A stretch of DNA of 57,239 bases from Gardnerella vaginalis (lineage in GTDB: Bacteria; Actinomycetota; Actinomycetes; Actinomycetales; Bifidobacteriaceae), in the NCBI RefSeq assembly GCF_001563665.1, contig NZ_KQ961847.1, forward strand, positions 1 through 57,239. Direction: 5' to 3'. A program made the position numbers and the translations under genes. Each line of letters begins with the position of its first letter. The first letter of the stretch is position 1. Below the pieces are notes generated by a model, which saw only the letters and a list, made by a program, of their open reading frames with translations, was not told where the DNA came from and made no database searches. Shown here piece after piece: positions 9,114 to 17,294 of the stretch.

Positions 9114-10262
9114 TTAAATAAGCGAGCAAAGTAGAGCTTCACAATCAAGCACAGTATTCCCATTGCAAGCTAAACGCCTACGCGCATCAGCGATTGCATC
9201 AATCCTAAAAAGCACATCTTTAAGAGAAAATCGTTTAGCTAAATTCTCAATATTATATTTATATTGCTGATTTATAAGCTGAGCTGTGCTTTGAGCATTA
9301 TTAAGAATCACTAATACATCTCTATACAAAGTATCAATCGCATCCAAAGACCTGTTTATTGAATCACGAGTTTTACGAGTAACTTTACGCTTGATTTCAT
9401 CTTTTTTACTTAAAGCTGCGTAAGCACTACGAAGTTTCGTAGGTATGCGATCTTCATCAGAAAGACCGTTAATGCGTCTAAACTCTTTTTGCTGATTTTC
9501 AACTTCTTTTTGAACTTCATCTTCAGCTTGAGATTTAGCGTCATCAATAATATTTCCAGCTAAAACTATCACATCACAAGCACTACTCATACGAAGAATT
9601 CCAGCAATTAACTCATCTCTGCTAGTTCTAACGCTCTCATTTGATGCATATAACAATGCTTCGTCAATATTGCCTTGTGAAATTCGTGCAGCAATCTTCG
9701 CAATATTAGGATCTACTTTCGTTTGCTCTATTACATAACGAGAAACAGATTCTTCATCTGGCATAGAAAGATTCACAACTTGCATACGGGAACGTATAGT
9801 TGGCAAAACATCATGCTCGCTAGAAGCACAAACAATCCACATAGTATTCTTACTAGGCTCTTCAATCTCTTTCAAGAGCACATTCGTTGTGCGATCCAAC
9901 ATTCTGCTAATATCTTCAACAATTATGATTCGCCATGGAGAAACACTTGGCATTTGAGAAGATAGCGCAACAATATCTCGAACTTCATCAATAGTGATTG
10001 TTACTTTATCGCACGTGACTACATTCACATCTGGATGCAAGTCATCTAAAACTTCGCAAGACACTTTCGATAATGTGTTTCCTTCTCCTAAATCTTCACT
10101 TTCTAAAGCTGCAGCAAAAGCTCTAGCAACTTTCTCTCGTCCACTTCCAGAAGGACCACAAATAAGCCAACATTGAGATATGGAATTCTTATCTGACGAT
10201 ACAACTTTTTTTAACATGTCAACAACATGTGGCTGACCGATTACGCAATCCCAAACGCTCAT
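9114..10262 (-). CDS. holB: DNA polymerase III delta' subunit
   Basis: Clamp-loader subunit of the replicative polymerase. The N-terminus (IGQPHVVDMLKKVV) and the P-loop-like GPSGSGREK at residues 36-44 match the AAA+ delta' family. The P-loop has Arg where a Lys is usual, consistent with delta' not needing to hydrolyse ATP. The DEVRDIV and WRIIIVEDISRM segments and the LLKEIEEPS motif are typical of clamp loaders. The gene starts two bases after the tmk stop codon, with its ribosome-binding site (AAGGAT) inside the end of tmk, so the two are co-transcribed and probably translationally coupled. The same tmk-holB pairing occurs widely in bacteria. Confidence 0.93.
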   Translation of the reverse strand: MSVWDCVIGQPHVVDMLKKVVSSDKNSISQCWLICGPSGSGREKVARAFAAALESEDLGEGNTLSKVSCEVLDDLHPDVNVVTCDKVTITIDEVRDIVALSSQMPSVSPWRIIIVEDISRMLDRTTNVLLKEIEEPSKNTMWIVCASSEHDVLPTIRSRMQVVNLSMPDEESVSRYVIEQTKVDPNIAKIAARISQGNIDEALLYASNESVRTSRDELIAGILRMSSACDVIVLAGNIIDDAKSQAEDEVQKEVENQQKEFRRINGLSDEDRIPTKLRSAYAALSKKDEIKRKVTRKTRDSINRSLDAIDTLYRDVLVILNNAQSTAQLINQQYKYNIENLAKRFSLKDVLFRIDAIADARRRLACNGNTVLDCEALLCSLI

Positions 10263-10264
10263 AT

Positions 10265-10996
10265 TTAAAATCCTTGATTTTTCAACGATTTTGCTTTTAT
10301 TAAAACGTCAATATCTTTAGAAATTATCGTGCTCAAACATTCTGCAGAAAGCTTTGCATCAAGTACAAAATAGCGTTTACTATCTTCATTTGCTAAATCA
10401 ATAAAAGCTCCACGAGTACGGCGAGCGAAATCAAGACCAGCAGATTCCATGCGATCTGTTTTGCCATGTAATCTTTCGAAGGCATCTTCAGCATCCATAT
10501 CTAGCAAATATGTACGATCCGGCAACAAAGATGAAGTGGCCCATTTGCTTAAATCACGTATATCTTTCATAGTTAATTCACGTCCGCCAGATTGATACGC
10601 AAGCGAGGAATCAATATAACGATCTGTGATTACAATAGCTCCACGCTTCAAAGCTGGAACAATGACTTGAGAAACATGTTGAGCACGATCTGCAGCAAAA
10701 AGTAACGCTTCGCAACGAGCAGATATATTACTTCCATGCAATAATATTTCGCGCAATTCTTTACCTAAAGAAGTTCCACCAGGCTCACGAGTAACTACAA
10801 CTTCAAAGCCGATAGATTGTAGATGATTACGCAATAATACAACTTGAGTAGATTTGCCAACACCATCAATGCCTTCAAATGATATAAATAAGCCTTTAGA
10901 GCTTTCTTCATTCACATCGCACGCACAATTTACATCGCACGCACAATTCACATCGCAAGAGCACCCGCTTGAAAAATCACTGCTTTTAGATGTCAT
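10265..10996 (-). CDS. tmk: Thymidylate kinase with Cys-rich N-terminal repeats
   Basis: Phosphorylates dTMP to dTDP for DNA synthesis. The P-loop GIDGVGKST is at residues 42-50, TREPGGT follows, and [12 protein letters not shown] is the family's DR(Y/H) motif. The ATG at 10996 has AGGGAAG three bases upstream, so the N-terminal extension appears to be translated. That extension is unusual: residues 12-29 are three tandem copies of a CxCDVN hexapeptide, giving three CxC pairs ahead of the catalytic domain. Ordinary Tmk proteins start close to the P-loop strand. A GTG at residue 28 is the only later start candidate and has no ribosome-binding site. It forms an operon with holB. Confidence 0.93.
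   Translation of the reverse strand: MTSKSSDFSSGCSCDVNCACDVNCACDVNEESSKGLFISFEGIDGVGKSTQVVLLRNHLQSIGFEVVVTREPGGTSLGKELREILLHGSNISARCEALLFAADRAQHVSQVIVPALKRGAIVITDRYIDSSLAYQSGGRELTMKDIRDLSKWATSSLLPDRTYLLDMDAEDAFERLHGKTDRMESAGLDFARRTRGAFIDLANEDSKRYFVLDAKLSAECLSTIISKDIDVLIKAKSLKNQGF
10911..10964 (-). repeat. Three 18-bp repeats coding CxCDVN in tmk
   Basis: Exactly three consecutive 18-bp units (10911-10928, 10929-10946, 10947-10964) encode the CxCDVN hexapeptides of Tmk. The first two differ by one base; the third is more diverged. Confidence 0.9.
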
Positions 10997-11032
10997 ACGC
11001 TTCCCTACTTAGCTCATGTTTAACGCAATCAA

Positions 11033-11059
11033 CTACTTAAATAATAATTATTTTAGTAG
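11033..11059 (-). terminator. AT-rich palindrome after topA
   Basis: A near-perfect 27-nt palindrome (arms CTACTTAAATAA and TTATTTTAGTAG) lies four bases after the topA stop. It has no GC-rich stem or T-run, so it is a weak terminator candidate at best. Confidence 0.35.
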
Positions 11060-11062
11060 AAG

Positions 11063-14053
11063 CTACTTCTTCACAGTAGATTTTACAGAAGATTTAGATG
11101 CTGCTTTCTTAGCTGTAGACTTCTTAGCTGTAGTTTTCTTAGCAGAAGCCTTAGATGCCGATTTTGCTGATGCCGATTTTGCTGACGCTGATTTTGAAGA
11201 CGCACGCTTCTTACGTTTTACAGGACCAGCAGCACGCTTCTTAGCTAATAAATCAAACGCTTCGCTTGGGTCAATCGAATCTGGAGTATATTGTTTTGGC
11301 AAAGTACGATTTGTTTCACCATCAGTAATATAAGCACCATAGAATCCATCTTTAATAACTACTGGCTTGCCAGTTTCAGGATCATTGCCAAGCTCACGAA
11401 GTGGAGGCTTAGCAGCACCACGAGTGCGCTTACCATACTTCGGTTGCGCAAAAATCTCTTTAGCTTCTTCTAAAGTCACAGTGAAAATAGCTTCTTCACT
11501 ACTAAGCGAACGAGTATCCGGCTTAGAAACTTCAGAATCACCATTAGAAACATAAGTCTTAGTTAGATATGGACCATATCTACCATTATTTGCTTCAATA
11601 CGCACTTCCTGTGATTTACCGTTTTCATCGCTTTCTTGCATGTTTCCAACTAATCGCGGCAAATTCAATAATTGCAAAGCTTCTTGCAAAGTCACAGTTT
11701 CAGGATGCATATTTTTGAATAAAGATGCCATTTTTGGACGCACTTCAGACTTAGAAGAATCTTCAGAATTAGATCCGTCAGAATCTTCGCCCTGAACTAA
11801 AGCAATATAAGGTCCAAAACGACCATTCCTCACTTCAACAGTTCCACCAGTTTCAGGATCTACACCTAAAACGCGCGCGCCAGCAGAATTATTTTCAAGT
11901 AAATCACGAGCAACTTCAACACTTAATTCATCTGGCGCTAAAGTTTCAGGCAATGACGCATGACGAGGATTACCTTCAGAATCTAAATGCTTTGAATCTT
12001 CCAAATACGGGCCATATCTACCAACTCGCACGCTTAATCCATCGCCTATATCAATCGTATTTATTTCGCGAGCATCAATTTCACCAAGTTCAGCAACTTG
12101 CTGCTGTAAACCAACATGCGCTTGAAGAGAAGATTGTGCAGATTCAGCACCAGACCCAAAATAGAATCTTGTAAGCCAGTCACGTCCAGACTCTTCACCG
12201 TGAGCAATTCGATCTAAGCCATTTTCCATATCTGCAGTGAAAGCATAATCCACATATTTAGGGAAATTCGCTTCCAACAACTTAATTACAGCGAAAGCAA
12301 GCCAAGAAGGTATAAGAGCGCGCCCACGTTCATAAACGTATCCACGATCAATAATCGTAGAAATAATAGTCGCATAAGTAGAAGGACGACCGATTTCTTT
12401 AGCTTCCAACGTCTTAACCAAAGACGCTTCAGTATAACGAGCAGGAGGTTGTGTTTCATGCGATTTTGCTTCTACTTGCACAGGAGAAAGCACATCTCCA
12501 GCATTCATCGGTGGCAAAGCAGAAGAGAGTGCAGAAGAATCTGCAGAAGAAACATTCTGATTACCAAAAACTTTCATAAAACCAGCAAAAGTCACAACAG
12601 TACCCGATGCCTGGAAAGTAGCTTCTCCCAAATCTGAAGCAGCTGCTTTCAAAGTAACTGTAGCAGTAAAACCAGTAGCATCCGCCATTTGGGAAGCTAT
12701 AGTACGCTGCCAAATCAATGTATAAAGCTTCAATTGATCTGCAGGCAAAGAGGAAGACAACTCTTCTGGAGAACGGAAACGCGCTCCTGCAGGACGAATA
12801 CATTCATGAGCTTCCTGAGCACCTGCAGTCTTAGTTGTATATTGCTTTGGAGCGTCAGAAACGTATTCATCGCCATAATGTTCACGCGCGGCATTTCTAG
12901 CTGCAGCAATAGCTTCTTGCGAAAGAGTTACAGAATCTGTACGCATATACGTAATATAACCGTTTTCATACAAAGCTTGAGCAACACGCATAGTTTGACG
13001 AGAACTCATAGAAAGCCTATTTCCAGCTGTTTGTTGCAAAGTAGAAGTAGTAAACGGAGGCATAGGACGTCTACGATAAGGCTTTGTGTCCATATTTTCT
13101 ACAACAAAATCAGACTGTTCCAAAGCTTTCGCAATAGCTTTTGCATGAGATTCATCAATAAGAATCACTTCTGACAGAGTTTTAGAATCATTTGAATTCA
13201 GCGATAGATTATTAGAAGAATCGACTGAATCGACTGAATCGACTGAATTACTAGAGTCAGAAGAATCGACTGAATCAGAAGAATTACGTGAAGGGACTAA
13301 CTCACCTCTATCGTTAAAATCTCTAGATGATGCAACACGATGATTATTAAATTCAGTCAAATGAGCTTCACAATTAAGATTTTCTTGATCACCACTATCA
13401 AAATCAGCACAATTAGAACAAGAAAGAACGGCAGAAATATCCCAATACGTAGCTTTCTTGAAAGCCATACGTTCGCGCTCTCGTTCAACAATCAATCTAG
13501 TAGCAACAGACTGAACTCGTCCTGCAGAAAGACCAGGTCCAACTTTTCGCCACAAAACAGGAGAAAGCTCATAACCGTACAAACGATCTAGCACACGGCG
13601 TGTTTCTTGAGCATCAACCATGTGATCGTCAACATCACGAGTATTAGTAAGAGATGCACGAATAGCATCCTTAGTAATCTCATGGAAAACCATACGCTTT
13701 ACTGGCACTTTTGGCTTTAACGCTTCAACCAAATGCCAAGCGATAGCCTCGCCTTCACGATCCTCATCAGTTGCTAAGAAAAGTTCATTTGCATTAGATA
13801 GTGCGCGCTTCAAATCAGCAACTGTTTTCTTTTTATCTGCTCCAACAACATAATATGGAGCAAAACCATGATTTACGTCAACACCAAATTTTCCGAAATC
13901 AGCTTTACTAGCCGAAGGAACCTGGCTCGGCTGCGCCAAATCACGAATATGACCAACCGATGCCATAACAGTATATCCATCACCCAGAAAACCGCCAATT
14001 TTCCGAGCTTTGGTTGGAGACTCCACAATGACAAGCTTCTGTTCTTTTGCCAT
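11063..14053 (-). CDS. topA: DNA topoisomerase I (type IA)
   Basis: Relaxes negative supercoils. The TOPRIM domain begins at LVIVESPTKARKIGG and carries ATDEDREGE at residues 95-102; the active-site tyrosine is Y369 in ITYMRTDS. The C-terminal half has repeated (G)RYGPY/(G)RFGPY modules and no Cys4 zinc fingers, then a tail of about 50 residues of Lys/Ala/Ser repeats, the arrangement known from actinobacterial TopA. A GTG six codons upstream (14071) is possible, but the ATG at 14053 follows AAAGGGACGAAT and gives the family-like MAKEQKLVIVES start (996 residues). Residues 258-292 are a Ser/Asp/Val insert encoded by 9-bp repeats, just before the domain leading to the active site. Confidence 0.96.
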   Translation of the reverse strand: MAKEQKLVIVESPTKARKIGGFLGDGYTVMASVGHIRDLAQPSQVPSASKADFGKFGVDVNHGFAPYYVVGADKKKTVADLKRALSNANELFLATDEDREGEAIAWHLVEALKPKVPVKRMVFHEITKDAIRASLTNTRDVDDHMVDAQETRRVLDRLYGYELSPVLWRKVGPGLSAGRVQSVATRLIVERERERMAFKKATYWDISAVLSCSNCADFDSGDQENLNCEAHLTEFNNHRVASSRDFNDRGELVPSRNSSDSVDSSDSSNSVDSVDSVDSSNNLSLNSNDSKTLSEVILIDESHAKAIAKALEQSDFVVENMDTKPYRRRPMPPFTTSTLQQTAGNRLSMSSRQTMRVAQALYENGYITYMRTDSVTLSQEAIAAARNAAREHYGDEYVSDAPKQYTTKTAGAQEAHECIRPAGARFRSPEELSSSLPADQLKLYTLIWQRTIASQMADATGFTATVTLKAAASDLGEATFQASGTVVTFAGFMKVFGNQNVSSADSSALSSALPPMNAGDVLSPVQVEAKSHETQPPARYTEASLVKTLEAKEIGRPSTYATIISTIIDRGYVYERGRALIPSWLAFAVIKLLEANFPKYVDYAFTADMENGLDRIAHGEESGRDWLTRFYFGSGAESAQSSLQAHVGLQQQVAELGEIDAREINTIDIGDGLSVRVGRYGPYLEDSKHLDSEGNPRHASLPETLAPDELSVEVARDLLENNSAGARVLGVDPETGGTVEVRNGRFGPYIALVQGEDSDGSNSEDSSKSEVRPKMASLFKNMHPETVTLQEALQLLNLPRLVGNMQESDENGKSQEVRIEANNGRYGPYLTKTYVSNGDSEVSKPDTRSLSSEEAIFTVTLEEAKEIFAQPKYGKRTRGAAKPPLRELGNDPETGKPVVIKDGFYGAYITDGETNRTLPKQYTPDSIDPSEAFDLLAKKRAAGPVKRKKRASSKSASAKSASAKSASKASAKKTTAKKSTAKKAASKSSVKSTVKK
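13178..13282 (-). repeat. 9-bp repeats coding a Ser/Asp insert in TopA
   Basis: The segment contains consecutive GAATCGACT units (plus strand, around 13218-13246) and diverged copies on both sides, encoding alternating VDS/SDS/DSS residues 258-292. It is in frame and flanked by well-conserved TopA sequence. Confidence 0.85.
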
Positions 14054-14410
14054 ATTCGTCCCTTTCTTCACATCGAATCTTACATTACGCTTATTTAATC
14101 ATTACGCAAGCAAATCTCACAACACTTTAAGTGTTATCAATTACAACGCTAATTTCACAACACTGTTATTCAAAAGTTGCTAATCAATCACACTCACGTA
14201 AAATATTTGCTCACATATAATTGCTACTTATACCTCTATTTATACAACTATGCACGCGACTTTTACATAATTTTTATGTAATATCCTAGATTTTTAGCTT
14301 TTCCTACATTCATACACCTTCAAAAGTAATAAACGCATGAAAATCATAACTTATATTCAAAACGCTATAACGATATCACCTAGTGGCTAACTGTAGAAGA
14401 AATATAAGCT
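14054..14410. other. Intergenic region upstream of topA
   Basis: About 357 bp of AT-rich sequence without a supported gene. It must hold the topA promoter; candidate hexamers are too many in such AT-rich DNA to choose one. No strong hairpin was seen. Confidence 0.5.
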
Positions 14411-15769
14411 TCACGCCAATATTTGTGAAAGCTTATCTTTTGCAGATTGCTCTTCTAATTTATCTTTAGATAATGCAGACGGCGGAGTCGGAGGAGCGCC
14501 GACTAAACCTAACTTACTTAAAGGAGATGCGCTAGATTGACGCAAAACCATTATTACACCAAACACTAGTAACGATATGCCAGCAGTTGCGCAATAGACT
14601 GATAAATACGACACTTTTTCAGCCCAGCGTGCAGATAGTTCTACTCCAGGCAAAATTTGCCAGACGAGATACATAGAATAAACACAAGCAAACGCACCAA
14701 ATGTAATCATAGAAGTGCCAATAATTTGTATGCTTACTGAAGATTTACGCGATTCAGGAATATCCATACCAGATTTTCTAGATAAAGACAAAATGAATGA
14801 TGAAATAGCTCCAACAATCAACAGTGACATAATAACATCTGTAGGCCTATGCCACCTTCCAGCCATAAGAGAATAAGAAACTAAACAAGTAAATATCGCT
14901 GAAACTAATGCAACCCATGCGCGAAGTTTTCTCGTAACGCAACACGCCAATATAGCACAAGCAGATGCGACTAACAGAGTATGACCCGAAGGAGCTGAAT
15001 TTCTTGCCAAGCTTTCTATATTCACAAGCATTTGGCGAGGCAATACTTTTTTAAGCGGCTCAAATGCAAGAGATAACAACACTATTGCCACACACTGGAA
15101 AATAAGCAACCAACGTTTACGAATAAAAGCGATTACAAGAGCGCATGCCATAATTAGAACGCTTATTGAAATTATTACTATGGATTTTCGCAAAGGCTTA
15201 AGCAATAATTCTAGCCATATTGGCAATGCTCTAGTTCCAAAACCGTCTATAACTATTTCTTCATAACTTTGACCTAACGGAGTTCTAACAGCAAGAAACC
15301 ACAAAGTGAAAGCAACAATAAGCATAAGCACTCCGCATACAACACACCACACGCGTGTAGATATGCGAGGACTAGAAAGAAGTGGGTCTATTGGAGAAAA
15401 ATCTGAATTATTAAAAGAACTTGAATCTAAATCTGCAGACTCTAAAACTAAATTTTTAGAATTGTTAGAATCTTGAGTAGAAGATTTAGAAGAAGATTTA
15501 GAAGAAGATTTAAGACTTAAAGAATTATCTTCATTTTCAGAAAATTGCGCGCTCGAAGTTCCATCGCTATTAAATACACTAGTTGTTGATTCATTATTTT
15601 TAAGCGCATTTACTTGAGCACTATTATCGTCAAAGTCTACAGATTCATCTGTAATCTCTACGCTATCTTTTGAATAATCAGTAGCGTGTTCATTAGGAAG
15701 CTCTGGCAACGGCTCAATATCTTCCAAGCCTTGCAATCCTCTAGATGAATTCTTTAATTCCTCACTCAT
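14411..15769 (-). CDS. PAP2-family membrane phosphatase with long Ser-rich N-terminus
   Basis: The product has 452 residues. Residues 1 to about 130 are acidic and Ser/Asn-rich with SSKSSSKSS runs, probably a disordered cytoplasmic tail. After that come several hydrophobic segments and the PAP2 signatures SAPSGHTLL and AGRWHRPTDV, which carry the catalytic His and phosphate-binding residues of lipid-phosphate phosphatases (the SGH and SRxxxxxHxxxD motifs, the latter here as GRWHRPTD). Substrates in this family include undecaprenyl pyrophosphate and phosphatidylglycerol phosphate; which applies here cannot be told. A Pro-rich C-terminal tail follows. It starts shortly downstream of the SRP RNA locus on the same strand. 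Confidence 0.85.
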   Translation of the reverse strand: MSEELKNSSRGLQGLEDIEPLPELPNEHATDYSKDSVEITDESVDFDDNSAQVNALKNNESTTSVFNSDGTSSAQFSENEDNSLSLKSSSKSSSKSSTQDSNNSKNLVLESADLDSSSFNNSDFSPIDPLLSSPRISTRVWCVVCGVLMLIVAFTLWFLAVRTPLGQSYEEIVIDGFGTRALPIWLELLLKPLRKSIVIISISVLIMACALVIAFIRKRWLLIFQCVAIVLLSLAFEPLKKVLPRQMLVNIESLARNSAPSGHTLLVASACAILACCVTRKLRAWVALVSAIFTCLVSYSLMAGRWHRPTDVIMSLLIVGAISSFILSLSRKSGMDIPESRKSSVSIQIIGTSMITFGAFACVYSMYLVWQILPGVELSARWAEKVSYLSVYCATAGISLLVFGVIMVLRQSSASPLSKLGLVGAPPTPPSALSKDKLEEQSAKDKLSQILA

Positions 15770-15819
15770 ACTTTAGACTTTACGACAGCGTCACGCCAAA
15801 AGAGTTTTACAAAAGAAAT

Positions 15820-15904
15820 ACCCCCGCGCACCCATCAGAGGCCACTTACCCTTGCTGCATTCCTGCCCTGGGGGGATTGGGTGACTTAATGCCACACGGA
15901 GGCT
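15820..15904 (-). ncRNA. ffs: Signal recognition particle RNA (small, 4.5S type)
   Basis: On the minus strand the conserved SRP domain IV core GGCAGGAATGCAGCAAGG is visible, capped and flanked by arms that pair: CACCC before it with GGGT/GTG after it, then GTCAC with GTGGC. The ends pair as CCTCCGTGT near 15903 with GTGCGCGGGGG near 15821, giving the single long hairpin of small bacterial SRP RNA. The length is about 85 nt; exact ends are estimated from pairing. A good promoter lies just upstream. It sits between inositol-phosphate synthase and the PAP2 gene. Confidence 0.88.
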
Positions 15905-15910
15905 TTATCT

Positions 15911-15938
15911 ATATTACACTATTTTCATTACTTGTCGA
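15911..15938 (-). promoter_or_regulatory. Promoter of the SRP RNA
   Basis: On the minus strand, TCGACA (15933-15938), a 16-bp spacer and TAATAT (15911-15916) form a good housekeeping sigma-factor promoter. The predicted transcription start is a few bases before the first paired base of the SRP RNA. Confidence 0.65.
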
Positions 15939-15952
15939 GTAAATTACAATTT

Positions 15953-17095
15953 TTAGGCGCGCCACACGCTTTTACCATGCTCTTTTGCAGATTCTAAATC
16001 AGAATCAAGCTGAGATTCATTTTCTTCAACTTCGCCTTTAATATAAAGCTCAACTAATTCACGAGCCTCACTATCTTCATGTTGTACAGCTGGAGATTTC
16101 ATGAAATATGAGCTTGGAGCGAGAATAGGACCAGAAAGCTTACGATCTAAAGCAATCTTAGCAGCACGAACAGCATCAATCACAATGCCTGCAGAATTAG
16201 GAGAATCCCAAACTTCAAGCTTATATTCCAAATTCAATGGAACATCACCAAAAGTAGTTCCTTCTAAACGAACAAAAGCAAATTTGCGATCGTCAAGCCA
16301 AGCAACGTAATCAGAAGGACCAATATGAACGTTATGATCATCCATTTCATGAGGAACAATTGAAGTCACAGCACGCGTTTTAGAAATCTTCTTAGATTCC
16401 AATCTAGATCGCTGAAGCATGTTCATAAAGTCCATGTTTCCGCCAACATTCAATTGATAAGTGCGATCTAACCTCACACCTCGATCCTCAAACAATCTTG
16501 CCATTACACGATGAGTAATAGTAGCTCCAACCTGACTTTTAATATCATCGCCAATAATAGGAACGCCAGCATCACGGAATTTTTGTGCCCAAACAGGATC
16601 AGAAGCAATAAACACTGGCAAACAATTCACAAAAGCACATCCTGCTTCCATAGCAGCAGTTGCGTAAGCCTTATCTGCCTGCTCAGATCCAACAGGCAAA
16701 TACGAAACTAATACATCAACATGCTTATCTCGTAAAACTTGAGCCACATCTACTGGATCAGCTTCTGATTCATCAATCATTTGACGATAATAATCGCCTA
16801 AACCATCATATGTAGGGCCTCTTAAAACTTCCACTCCAAGATTTGGAACTTGAGCAAAACGAATCGTATTATTTTTGGAAGCTCCAATTGCTTCACTTAA
16901 ATCACGACCAACTTTTAATGCGTCAACATCAAATGCTGTAACAAACTCAATATCTCTAACACGATACGAACCAAAAACAGCATGCATCAATCCTGGAATT
17001 TTATCTCCATCATCGGCATTTCGATAGTATTCCACACCTTGAACCAACGATGAAGCGCAATTGCCCACGCCGGCAATGGCAACGCGGATACTCAT
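15953..17095 (-). CDS. ino1: Inositol-3-phosphate synthase
   Basis: NAD-dependent conversion of glucose-6-phosphate to inositol phosphate, the first step of inositol synthesis; in actinobacteria it feeds phosphatidylinositol and related glycolipids. The N-terminus [15 protein letters not shown] is the Rossmann NAD-binding motif, and [12 protein letters not shown] and [11 protein letters not shown] contain the conserved active-site Asn and Lys residues. The 380-residue length fits the short actinobacterial form rather than the eukaryotic enzyme of over 500 residues. ATG at 17095 has AAGGAG upstream. It is divergent from the penicillin-binding protein gene, with 199 bp between the starts. Confidence 0.93.
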   Translation of the reverse strand: MSIRVAIAGVGNCASSLVQGVEYYRNADDGDKIPGLMHAVFGSYRVRDIEFVTAFDVDALKVGRDLSEAIGASKNNTIRFAQVPNLGVEVLRGPTYDGLGDYYRQMIDESEADPVDVAQVLRDKHVDVLVSYLPVGSEQADKAYATAAMEAGCAFVNCLPVFIASDPVWAQKFRDAGVPIIGDDIKSQVGATITHRVMARLFEDRGVRLDRTYQLNVGGNMDFMNMLQRSRLESKKISKTRAVTSIVPHEMDDHNVHIGPSDYVAWLDDRKFAFVRLEGTTFGDVPLNLEYKLEVWDSPNSAGIVIDAVRAAKIALDRKLSGPILAPSSYFMKSPAVQHEDSEARELVELYIKGEVEENESQLDSDLESAKEHGKSVWRA

Positions 17096-17294
17096 ATAAA
17101 CTCCTTGCCTGCAAAAATCAATGACTATGCTCTATGTAGCACTAACATATTCATAATACTATCCACTGAGTTATATAGTTAGTTTCTTTTGATATTTTCC
17201 ATATAATTTATAAATTTAACTTAAAATAGCACAAATTAGCACAAAAAATTACATAAAACTTATAAATTCAATACCTAGCATTAACTTTGATTTC

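Noticed and set aside
15745..15942. 65-residue plus-strand frame across the SRP RNA
   Set aside because: It overlaps the SRP RNA and its promoter and has no family likeness or ribosome-binding site.
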